A stretch of 35,548 nt of DNA from a virus. The notes beneath the pieces were generated by a model. It was not told where the DNA came from. It was given only the letters and a program-made list of their open reading frames with translations, and did no database searches. This document shows, in pieces, positions 24,280 through 31,148 of this stretch. The stretch lies in IMG/VR virus record IMGVR_UViG_3300042445_001660, positions 1 to 35,548 of that record; one strand, given 5' to 3'. Positions within the stretch are counted from its first letter, which is position 1. Each line of letters opens with the position of its first letter. The position numbers and the translations under genes were made by a program.

Positions 24280-26829
24280 ATGATTAATGGATTTTACACG
24301 TGTGTTGATAGATTCCAGAATAGCCTAAAGTACCGAGGCTATGACGAAAACGGTTCCAAAGTATATCAGTCTTACAAATTCAGACCAGTCTTTTATCTCG
24401 AAAGCAAGAATCCAAGTAAAGCAACGTGGCGTTCGCTTGACGGGAAGGCACTTGAGCCGATGCGCTTTGATAGCATGAGTGCAGCTCGAGAATTCTCTAA
24501 GACGTATGAAGGCATTCGCGAGTTTAAGATTTACGGCAATGACCGTCATATTCCTGCTTTCATTCAGGCTGAGTTTCCAAACAAGATTGATTATGATCGC
24601 CGCCTGATTGACATTGCATACTTGGATATTGAATGTCCAACTGGTGTTAATGGCGCTCCTGGTGGATTCCCACATCCAGGCGAAGCGAAGCATCCAGTCA
24701 CTACAATTGCGCTTAAGAGTTCTCGACTTGGTCATTACATCATTTGGGGTCTTAAGGAATATGATGTAGGCGCAAGTAGCATTCCTCACATCGCAAAGGA
24801 ATACCGCGAGTTTGAGTCTGAAGCCGAAATGCTACAGGATTTTGTTGATTGGTGGTTTGATCCTGTTAACACTCCAGATGTAATCACTGGATGGAACGTT
24901 CGTCTGTTTGACGTTCCGTATCTTGTGAACCGCATCTCTCGCGTCCATGGGTCTGACTATGCTATGAAGCTGTCTCCGTGGGGCAAGGTTGAGCAAAAGA
25001 ACATTGTGATTAAAGGTAAGGAAAATGCTCTGTATGAAATCATGGGCGTTCAGCAGCTGGATTATCTTGACCTCTTCAAGAAGTTCACTGTGAATACTTA
25101 CGGTGCTCAAGAATCATATAAGCTCGACAACATTGCTGAGGTTGTGCTGAATGAACATAAGTTGGATTACACCGACGTTGGTTCACTGACCAAGCTATAT
25201 GAAACCGATCACCAAAAGTTTACGGACTACTGTATCAAGGACGTTGAACTGATTGAACGCTTCGAGGAAAAGCTCGGACTAATCAATCTTGTCTTTACTC
25301 TTGCTTACTTTGGAGGTGTCAACTACACTGACACTCTTGGAACGGTTGCTATCTGGGATAGTATCATCTTCCGCCATCTTGCTAAGAAAAAGATTGCAGT
25401 TCCGCCAAGCCGCCCAAGCGCCAAGACAAGTTACCCAGGTGGTTATGTTAAGGAAGTAACTCCAGGCGTGTATGATTGGATTATGAGCTTCGACCTTAAC
25501 AGCTTGTATCCTAACCTCATCATTCAATACAACATGTCGCCTGAAACTCTTGTGCGTCATATGCAAGTTCCAGGTATTGATCCTGATCGCATCTTGCGTG
25601 AAAAGGGTTCAATCAGTCCTGAGCCAAATCTTGCGATTGCTGCAAACGGCGCTGCATTCCGTCGTGACAAGCAGGGTTTCCTTCCAGAGATTATTGAAGA
25701 ACTCTATAACCGTCGTGTTGGCATCAAGAAGGAAATGCTTGGTAAGAAACAAGAAAAGGAAAAGCTATCAAAGACTGATCCTAAACTCGAGTCAGTCGAA
25801 AAGGATATTGCCCGTCTTGACACCGAGCAAATGTGTATCAAGATTTTGATGAACTCGTGTTACGGTGCAATCGGAAATTCCTTTTTCCGTTACTTTGATA
25901 TCGCAATTGCCGAAGGTATTACACTTAGCGGTCAGCTGACAGTGCGTTGGGCCGAAGAAGCAATTAACAAGTATCTTGACAAAGTGACAGGCGTCAAAAA
26001 GGATCGTTTGGTTGCTATTGATACCGACGGTGTATATGTTGACGTATCGGACGTCATCAATAAGTTTAAGCCCGCCGATCCAATTACATTCCTGTCTGAA
26101 TTTGGCGGATCACGTGGCATTGAGAACATACTGACAAACGCATATGCTGAACTGCATACCACCGTGAATGGCTACAAAAACACAATGGGTATGAAACGCG
26201 AAGTCATCGCGGACAAAGGTATTTGGATGGCTAAGAAGCGATACATTCTAAATGTTCACAACAGCGAAGGCGTTCAATATGCTGAGCCTAAGATTAAGAT
26301 CATGGGTATTGAAGCTATCAAAAGCAGTACTCCAAAGGTTTGTCGCGAAGCATTCCGAGAAATGTTTAAGGTAATCATCAGCGGCGATGAAGGTAAAACT
26401 CAAAAGGCTATCAAGCAATTCAGAGAAGCATTTTGTAAAATGTCGCCTGAAGCTATCGCGACTCCTCGTGGTGTATCGGACATAATGAAATGGCGTGATA
26501 AGACTAGCATATATTCAAAAGGTACTCCGATGCATGTCCGTGCTTCGCTGATGCATAATCATATGATTAATTCTTTGGGCTTAGAAGACAAGTATCAGCC
26601 TATTCAAAGTGGAGATAAGATAAAATACATTTCGTTGTCTTTGCCAAATCCAACAGGAGAAAACGTAATTGCTTTCACTGATAAGTTACCGTCTGAATTT
26701 GGATTGCATCGCTACATCGACTATGATCATCAGTTTAACAAGGCATTCCTTGAACCTCTTGAATTGATTCTTCATGCAATTCAATGGAGTGCTGAACCAC
26801 GCGCTAGCCTTGAGGACTTTTTCGCTTAA
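24280..26829 (+). CDS. 43: Family B DNA polymerase (gp43-like)
   Basis: An 849-residue replicative polymerase with 3'-5' proofreading (T4 gp43 898 aa). Exo I is YLDIECP (Asp116, Glu118), exo II GWNVRLFDVPYL, exo III YCIKDVELI. Polymerase motif A is FDLNSLYPN (Asp405), motif B KILMNSCYGAIGN, motif C AIDTDGVYVD (Asp581, Asp583); motif C has Gly584 where T4 and most family B enzymes have Ser (DTDS). The C-terminus ASLEDFFA resembles the clamp-binding tail of T4 gp43. The start ATG coincides with the predicted transcription start, so the hairpin operator by which T4 gp43 represses its own mRNA has no place upstream. Confidence 0.97.
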   Translation: MINGFYTCVDRFQNSLKYRGYDENGSKVYQSYKFRPVFYLESKNPSKATWRSLDGKALEPMRFDSMSAAREFSKTYEGIREFKIYGNDRHIPAFIQAEFPNKIDYDRRLIDIAYLDIECPTGVNGAPGGFPHPGEAKHPVTTIALKSSRLGHYIIWGLKEYDVGASSIPHIAKEYREFESEAEMLQDFVDWWFDPVNTPDVITGWNVRLFDVPYLVNRISRVHGSDYAMKLSPWGKVEQKNIVIKGKENALYEIMGVQQLDYLDLFKKFTVNTYGAQESYKLDNIAEVVLNEHKLDYTDVGSLTKLYETDHQKFTDYCIKDVELIERFEEKLGLINLVFTLAYFGGVNYTDTLGTVAIWDSIIFRHLAKKKIAVPPSRPSAKTSYPGGYVKEVTPGVYDWIMSFDLNSLYPNLIIQYNMSPETLVRHMQVPGIDPDRILREKGSISPEPNLAIAANGAAFRRDKQGFLPEIIEELYNRRVGIKKEMLGKKQEKEKLSKTDPKLESVEKDIARLDTEQMCIKILMNSCYGAIGNSFFRYFDIAIAEGITLSGQLTVRWAEEAINKYLDKVTGVKKDRLVAIDTDGVYVDVSDVINKFKPADPITFLSEFGGSRGIENILTNAYAELHTTVNGYKNTMGMKREVIADKGIWMAKKRYILNVHNSEGVQYAEPKIKIMGIEAIKSSTPKVCREAFREMFKVIISGDEGKTQKAIKQFREAFCKMSPEAIATPRGVSDIMKWRDKTSIYSKGTPMHVRASLMHNHMINSLGLEDKYQPIQSGDKIKYISLSLPNPTGENVIAFTDKLPSEFGLHRYIDYDHQFNKAFLEPLELILHAIQWSAEPRASLEDFFA

Positions 26830-26845
26830 TACATAACATAACACT

Positions 26846-27289
26846 ATGGAAATAACATACACAATGGACAAACGGGTGTCGGTTGCAGCTGACATGGCTA
26901 AAATGCACGCTTACTACGAAGCAGACGAAGCAGTGCTTGGATTAGATAACGAGAAGCTAAAGTCATTCCTGGACTTCAGATTCAATTTCCTACAAGAAGA
27001 ACTGAATGAAGGTCGTGATGCAATCGCTGCAGGTAACTCTGAGGAAATCGTTGATAGCCTGATCGACTTGGTTGTTGTCGCGGTTGGCACTCTTGACTTG
27101 TATGGCGTAGATTTTGATCGCGCTTGGAACGAGGTGCTACTCGCAAATATGAACAAGCGAGTTGGCGTTAAGGAAGGCAGAGAAAATCCTTATGGCTTAC
27201 CCGACTTGGTAAAGGGACCAGATTGGATTCCACCGTGTCATGAAGGTAATCACGGTCTAATCGGAAAAATGTTTGAAGAACAATCATGA
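26846..27289 (+). CDS. MazG-like nucleotide pyrophosphohydrolase
   Basis: A 147-residue all-alpha NTP pyrophosphohydrolase. The metal-binding pattern EELNE (residues 51-55) followed by EEIVDSLIDLVVVAVGTL (Asp70, Asp74) is that of the MazG/dUTPase-like superfamily. These enzymes hydrolyse (d)NTPs or alarmones; MazG proteins are widespread in aquatic phages. The C-terminal ~40 residues (ENPYGLPDLVKGPDWIPP) look like the extension seen in phage members of the group. It follows the polymerase by 16 bp and overlaps the next gene by 4 bp (ATGA). The start could also be ATG 26864. Confidence 0.82.
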   Translation: MEITYTMDKRVSVAADMAKMHAYYEADEAVLGLDNEKLKSFLDFRFNFLQEELNEGRDAIAAGNSEEIVDSLIDLVVVAVGTLDLYGVDFDRAWNEVLLANMNKRVGVKEGRENPYGLPDLVKGPDWIPPCHEGNHGLIGKMFEEQS

Positions 27290-28221
27290 CTTATTCGTTC
27301 ACTATCTTTAAAAGTATCTTTGACAACAAGACTCACCGTCGTATGGACTTTGGTTCATGGGAGGAGTTTGAAAAGCTGCTATACAAGCTTAGTGCACAAC
27401 CGGGTTACAAGCCAAAGAAAGATGAGCGGCGACTAGGTTCTCCGCTCATCTCTCCAGCAATCTTTGAGGCTAATACAACTCGTAAGAATGATAATGTAAA
27501 GGCTTGGGGTGGTTGGGCTGCGCTTGATGTTGATGACTATGAAGGTGATTGGCAGGAAGCATGCAATATCTTTATGCCTTATAAGCATGTTCGGTATTCG
27601 TCTGCAAGCAGCACAATTGTAAAGCCGAAGTTCCGTGTCGTCTTACCGTTAACGCGAACAGTAAATGCAGACGAGATTCGCCACCTTTGGTATGCGTTGA
27701 ACAAGGAGTTCAATAGCTTAGGCGATCCTCAGACAAAGGATCTTAGTCGAATGTATTATGTTCCAGCTGATTATCCTGACAGCTTTCATTTCATCGAGAG
27801 TAATCATGGCACATTCATTGATCCGTCTGAACTTATGAGCAAGCATGCCTTTGTTCGTGAGGCGAGATCGACATTTATGGAGTCGCTACCTGAAGCAATG
27901 CGTGAACGTATCATCGAGTATCGCAAGGAAAGTCTAAATAATCGTAACTATAAGTGGAGCGGCTATCGCGATTGCCCATTCGTAAATAAGGACATGGTGT
28001 CAAAATACTTTGCTCTACAAGGAACGGGTTGGTATCGTCAAATGTACTCAATCATGGTCAGTATTGCAGGAAAGGCTGTTCGTTGCGGATATCCGATCAC
28101 TCCATCCGAAATAGCGAACCTATGCCGTGAAATTGACACGGAAAGCGGCGGATGGTACAAAAACCGCAATCTTGAGACCGAAAGTCTCCGAGCCATCGAA
28201 TTTGCGGTCGGAAATATGTAA
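27286..28221 (+). CDS. AEP-superfamily primase/Rep-like protein
   Basis: A 311-residue protein. GGWAALDVDDYEG (Asp81, Asp83) resembles motif I of archaeo-eukaryotic primases (hhhDhD); RYSSASSTIVKPKFRVVLPL and DLSRMYYVPADYPD follow in the order seen in phage and plasmid AEP-like replication proteins. The C-terminal third (YPITPSEIANLCREID) resembles a PriCT-type helical domain. It is translated in a coupled manner from the MazG-like gene and lies just after the polymerase, which supports a replication role, perhaps priming. T4 uses an unrelated DnaG-type primase (gp61), not seen in this window. Activity is inferred from pattern only. Confidence 0.65.
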   Translation: MTYSFTIFKSIFDNKTHRRMDFGSWEEFEKLLYKLSAQPGYKPKKDERRLGSPLISPAIFEANTTRKNDNVKAWGGWAALDVDDYEGDWQEACNIFMPYKHVRYSSASSTIVKPKFRVVLPLTRTVNADEIRHLWYALNKEFNSLGDPQTKDLSRMYYVPADYPDSFHFIESNHGTFIDPSELMSKHAFVREARSTFMESLPEAMRERIIEYRKESLNNRNYKWSGYRDCPFVNKDMVSKYFALQGTGWYRQMYSIMVSIAGKAVRCGYPITPSEIANLCREIDTESGGWYKNRNLETESLRAIEFAVGNM

Positions 28222-28286
28222 CTTATTGAAAATCAGTGTTTTGACGATTTTTGACGAAAAAAAGTGAAAATTTGTGAAAAAAGATA

Positions 28287-28315
28287 TTTACATCGGGTAG
28301 GTTTCCGTTTATAAT
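28287..28315 (+). promoter_or_regulatory. Early promoter of the 28.3-29 kb small-gene cluster
   Basis: TTTACA (28287-28292), 17 bp, TATAAT (28310-28315), with a spacer nearly identical to the promoter at 14826 and the same upstream GTGAAAATTTGTGAAAAAA block. The ATG at 28343 leaves a leader of about 21 nt with AAGGAAA. Confidence 0.87.
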
Positions 28316-28342
28316 GATCTTGTAAGGAAACCACTACAATAT

Positions 28343-28528
28343 ATGACTGAAGCTGCTAAAATCGCCCGCAAGAATCTGATCGCCGAAATCGCCAAACGCC
28401 ACGCCGCTGAGCGCGAGTTCGTAAAATCTGTCTCCGTCAAGGAGTCGACCGGCACCACTGCCGAACATGACACAATCATTGCTGAAGAATTTGAACGCCT
28501 CGAAAAGGCCAGCGTGATCCTCAGCTAA
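28343..28528 (+). CDS. Small charged helical early protein
   Basis: A 61-residue Ala/Glu/Lys-rich, probably fully helical protein (KIARKNLIAEIAKRHAAERE near the start), the first gene behind a strong early promoter. No family recognised. Such small proteins at the head of early units often target host enzymes, but nothing in the sequence shows which. Confidence 0.65.
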   Translation: MTEAAKIARKNLIAEIAKRHAAEREFVKSVSVKESTGTTAEHDTIIAEEFERLEKASVILS

Positions 28529-28560
28529 TCCTCAATCCTCAATCATTCACTCAATACATT

Positions 28561-28716
28561 ATGTCCATTTACATTATTGCTGCTTCCTTTATCGGCTATC
28601 TTTTTCCGGAGTTTCTTAGAATGATTGCTCCTCGGAATTACACCGTCCCTTGGCTAATGAAAGCGCAGTGCGCTTTCATTGGAGCTGCGGTTGCACATTA
28701 TCTTCTTACTCACTAA
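28561..28716 (+). CDS. Small membrane protein, two predicted helices
   Basis: A 51-residue ORF (MSIYIIAASFIGYLFPEF at the start, FIGAAVAHYLLTH at the end) with two hydrophobic segments joined by a short polar loop. It lies 32 bp after the previous gene in the same early unit. A perfect 11-bp inverted repeat is embedded in its coding sequence. No family recognised; being next to the prepilin-like gene suggests an envelope role. Confidence 0.6.
   Translation: MSIYIIAASFIGYLFPEFLRMIAPRNYTVPWLMKAQCAFIGAAVAHYLLTH
28656..28680 (+). other. Perfect inverted repeat inside the small membrane gene
   Basis: AATGAAAGCGC (28656-28666) and GCGCTTTCATT (28670-28680) form an 11-bp stem with a 3-nt loop AGT. 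It is followed by GG rather than T residues, so a terminator is unlikely. It may protect or process the mRNA, or be a protein-binding site. Confidence 0.7.
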
Positions 28717-28788
28717 TCAATACGAGCGGCAATCATCAGCGAGCTGCGTGCTGAACTTCATGCCGCGGTCGACAACATCGAAATCTAA
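28717..28788 (+). pseudogene. Possible gene remnant lacking a start codon
   Basis: Directly after the membrane protein stop, the same frame stays open for 23 codons reading SIRAAIISELRAELHAAVDN and ending IEI-stop. The composition (helical, Ala/Glu-rich) looks coding, yet there is no ATG, GTG or TTG at its head. It may be the 3' end of a deleted gene or a readthrough extension; a chance open frame is also possible. Confidence 0.35.
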
Positions 28789-28803
28789 AATACACACTAC
28801 ATT

Positions 28804-28992
28804 ATGAAAACCAAAGGATTCACCTTCATCGAACTTCTTATCACGCTTGTGATTGCCGCCATCGAACTTCTTATCACTCTTGTGATTGCCGCCATCGAAC
28901 TTCTTATCACTCTTGTGATTGCCGCCATCACCCTCATTATAAAGTTCTTCCGTCCAAAAACAATCGTTCCTAACATTGAGGTTCAAAATTGA
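28804..28992 (+). CDS. Prepilin-like small protein with tandemly repeated hydrophobic segment
   Basis: A 62-residue protein. The N-terminus MKTKG-FTFIELL has every feature of a class III (type IV prepilin) signal: short basic leader, Gly5 before the cleavage site, Phe as +1 and Glu as +5, then a hydrophobic helix. The segment IELLITLVIAA is present three times in direct succession, from an in-frame 33-bp repeat, followed by TLIIKFFRP and a short polar tail. No globular pilin head is present. It could be cleaved by the host prepilin peptidase and enter or poison type IV pilus or type II secretion assembly; this is inference. It lies in the early unit started at 28287. Confidence 0.78.
   Translation: MKTKGFTFIELLITLVIAAIELLITLVIAAIELLITLVIAAITLIIKFFRPKTIVPNIEVQN
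28828..28926 (+). repeat. Three in-frame 33-bp tandem repeats in the prepilin-like gene
   Basis: Units 28828-28860, 28861-28893 and 28894-28926 differ by a single base (ACG versus ACT in the first). Near-identity at DNA level, including synonymous positions, indicates recent expansion by slippage or recombination. Confidence 0.95.
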
Positions 28993-28993
28993 T

Positions 28994-29140
28994 ATGAAAC
29001 GCCTTGCACAAAATTCCCTTGAGATGCGAAACCTTACCCGTCATCGCATGCCATCTCCTACGTTTTCTTTCAAAGACCGTAAGAAGGAAATGAAGCGCAA
29101 GGCTTGCCGTAAGAAAGACTATAATTATGTATCCAAGTAA
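28994..29140 (+). CDS. Small very basic protein
   Basis: A 48-residue ORF starting 1 bp after the prepilin-like gene, rich in Lys and Arg (MKRLAQNSLEMRNLTRHRM, then FKDRKKEMKRKACRKKDY). No family recognised. Its charge suggests nucleic acid binding. The next ORF starts inside its last 14 bp. Confidence 0.55.
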   Translation: MKRLAQNSLEMRNLTRHRMPSPTFSFKDRKKEMKRKACRKKDYNYVSK

Positions 29141-29327
29141 CCAACGACGAATGTGCAACACTCCACGTGAGGAGCTACATGAAAGCGACTACACTACGCG
29201 TATCGAACGCTCACCTTCAACTGGATCAAAAGAACGCATTACACGCTTCAAAGATGGGTCTTCAATTTGGCATGGTGGCATGGGAGGTCCTGATATGCAC
29301 TTTGACGAGTATGGCGAGGAATGTTAA
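29127..29327 (+). CDS. Small hypothetical protein
   Basis: A 66-residue polar ORF overlapping the previous gene by 14 bp. The C-terminal part (ERITRFKDGSSIWHGGMGGPD) has the look of a compact conserved segment, with two Cys in the whole protein. No family recognised. Confidence 0.55.
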   Translation: MYPSNQRRMCNTPREELHESDYTTRIERSPSTGSKERITRFKDGSSIWHGGMGGPDMHFDEYGEEC

Positions 29328-29339
29328 ATAATTAAAACC

Positions 29340-30029
29340 GTGGGAATGTTCGATTACTTTCAGATTGAGGTGTCTCTCCTACCGACGGTTCCAAGCGAAC
29401 TGAAAGTAGGAGAAGATGACCGCTTTACTTTTCAGACAAAAGACACATCAATGCAAGCGATGTGTGTATACATCCAAGAGCGCGGCCAGGCGCTGAAGCT
29501 CAAACGAACTTCAGGTGAATGGGTTCCAGGTGAACCTGCCGATGAAAACGCTGACTTCTTTAGCAGTCTTTCATCTCTTGGATCATATGTCGTAAAGGAA
29601 ACGTGGTATGAGGACCAGGATATCAATAACGTCATCACATTTTACACCGATTTGGCACACTGTGACAGTGATGGAACTGATAGGTACGTCTCTGGGTGGA
29701 TTGAATATAATGCGGTGTATCGCAACGGTATTCCTGTTTGGATAACGGTTTCCGATTATACCAAACCAACAATTCTTAGTGATGATCAGCTACATGAACG
29801 TGAAGAATTGTTTCAAGCCTCGAAACGTGATGCACTGGAAAGGATGATTGATCGTAGGATGAATGCGCCTACGGCTCAAGAGCATATTATTGATTTAATT
29901 GATCAGCTTGCAAGCAACAAACTTTCATTATATGATGAAACGGATTTAGCTAAAGCGCTAAATGATATAACAGCAATAATTAAAGAATATAGGAACAAAC
30001 ATGATCCACACTACAAACAACAAAGATGA
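29340..30029 (+). CDS. Hypothetical protein of the phage MGMFD-type family
   Basis: A 229-residue protein. The N-terminal MGMFDYFQIE followed by FQTKDTSMQAMCVYIQERG resembles a family of small phage proteins that begin MGMFD and carry an FQTKD motif, to my knowledge of unknown function. That pattern favours the GTG at 29340 as start, although ATG 29346 is equally in frame. The C-terminal ~70 residues form a charged helical region absent from shorter relatives. Confidence 0.65.
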   Translation: MGMFDYFQIEVSLLPTVPSELKVGEDDRFTFQTKDTSMQAMCVYIQERGQALKLKRTSGEWVPGEPADENADFFSSLSSLGSYVVKETWYEDQDINNVITFYTDLAHCDSDGTDRYVSGWIEYNAVYRNGIPVWITVSDYTKPTILSDDQLHEREELFQASKRDALERMIDRRMNAPTAQEHIIDLIDQLASNKLSLYDETDLAKALNDITAIIKEYRNKHDPHYKQQR

Positions 30030-30177
30030 AGGTCTCTATGAATTTAGAGGCAAACAATTTACATGTGACGCCGATACAATTCGACGTTTGAACTATGCAT
30101 TAGCATTAAATGATAGCGATGAAAGATATGTCACTGTTGGCAATTTAATCAAAGAAAACGATGGCGGCGACAAATGA
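30001..30177 (+). CDS. Small hypothetical acidic protein
   Basis: A 58-residue ORF that overlaps the previous gene by 29 bp and the next by 17 bp. It contains DEGLYEFRGKQFTCDAD and a helix DTIRRLNYALALND. No family recognised; the packing supports it as a gene. Confidence 0.5.
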   Translation: MIHTTNNKDEGLYEFRGKQFTCDADTIRRLNYALALNDSDERYVTVGNLIKENDGGDK

Positions 30178-30442
30178 CATTACCGGTGACGTGATCAAAA
30201 GCGGAATTTATACAACCAATGGACGATTCAATTATGATTTGATCTTTGCTAAAAAAACAGCACAGGAATGGATTGATTTTCATCCCGATTACCGCGGAGC
30301 ACAAATCATAGATGCAGACGGTTGGCGCAACGGCGATGGGATTACTCTTGAGTCGAAAATTTCTTTCAATGATTTTAAGATTCGCTTTAATCATGCTACC
30401 GTTTGCACTAACCTAATCAAAAAGAATGACTCCAAAGTATAA
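30161..30442 (+). CDS. Hypothetical protein
   Basis: A 93-residue soluble ORF overlapping both neighbours (17 bp each side), including DLIFAKKTAQEWIDFHPDYRG and DADGWRNGDG. No family recognised. The chain of overlapping starts from 30001 to 30710 suggests coupled translation. Confidence 0.55.
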   Translation: MAATNDITGDVIKSGIYTTNGRFNYDLIFAKKTAQEWIDFHPDYRGAQIIDADGWRNGDGITLESKISFNDFKIRFNHATVCTNLIKKNDSKV

Positions 30443-30710
30443 CATCATCATCAGCGAAGGCTGTACTGCTTTCTACACTGACGTGAATGGAAAGACTGTT
30501 GGCGGGAGCTATGAACCAACACGATTGACGGACGAAGAAGAAAACGAATTGGTTGACTATCTTCTAATTAAAGTTAAGGAAGGTATCACAGACGGCGAGA
30601 TTGATCTTAACGCATTGATTGGTCTTTTTCAATATGATGACTATGAGACAGACGACACGTCATGTGAAACATGTGGAGATTCCGTAAGCCGAACAATTTA
30701 CAACATATGA
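30426..30710 (+). CDS. Hypothetical acidic protein with a CxxC pair
   Basis: A 94-residue acidic ORF with one CETC motif near the C-terminus (residues ~79-82), which might bind metal. It overlaps the previous gene by 17 bp and the next by an ATGA junction. No family recognised. Confidence 0.55.
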   Translation: MTPKYNIIISEGCTAFYTDVNGKTVGGSYEPTRLTDEEENELVDYLLIKVKEGITDGEIDLNALIGLFQYDDYETDDTSCETCGDSVSRTIYNI

Positions 30711-31102
30711 GTTACAATTTATTTCTCGATGATGTCCGCATGCCTAAAGATGGATACCTATATGATCAAAAGGTAGATCTATGTCAAGCAAGCAACATTC
30801 ACAACTGGGTAATTGTCCGCGACTATGATGAATTTACATCTATGATTCGTAATGGTGGTATTCCAACAGTTGTCTCGTTTGACCATGATCTTCATTTTGA
30901 ACATATGCGACATTACTATGATGTAACGTCAGTTTGCGGAGTTGTTGAATACGGCAACTTGAAGTATAAGACTGGACTGGCATGCGCGCAATACTTGATT
31001 GATGCATGCCGTGAAAAAGATGTCCCACTTCCACGCTGCTATGTTCATAGCGCAAATGAATGGGGTCGAGAAAACATTAAGAAACTACTTGGGATAGTTT
31101 GA
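30707..31102 (+). CDS. Cyclic-phosphate processing receiver-like protein
   Basis: A 131-residue protein. LFLDDVRMP at the N-terminus, VIVRDYDEFTSMI, and PTVVSFDHDL (residues ~58-67) are the motif set of the cPPR receiver-like family, which comparative genomics has linked to RNA 2',3'-cyclic phosphate processing. The C-terminal TGLACAQYLIDAC helix and YVHSAN strand complete the fold. It begins by ATGA overlap with the previous gene and is the last gene before an early promoter. Phages often carry members beside RNA repair genes; an HAD phosphatase lies 2.7 kb downstream. Confidence 0.72.
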   Translation: MSYNLFLDDVRMPKDGYLYDQKVDLCQASNIHNWVIVRDYDEFTSMIRNGGIPTVVSFDHDLHFEHMRHYYDVTSVCGVVEYGNLKYKTGLACAQYLIDACREKDVPLPRCYVHSANEWGRENIKKLLGIV

Positions 31103-31112
31103 TGCTTTCTTG

Positions 31113-31140
31113 TTTACATTTGTGTATAAGTATTTATAAT
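31113..31140 (+). promoter_or_regulatory. Early promoter of the zinc-knuckle protein gene
   Basis: TTTACA (31113-31118), 16 bp, TATAAT (31135-31140), ATG 8 bp later at 31149; the predicted leader is about 2 nt. Confidence 0.75.
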
Positions 31141-31148
31141 ATACTCGA

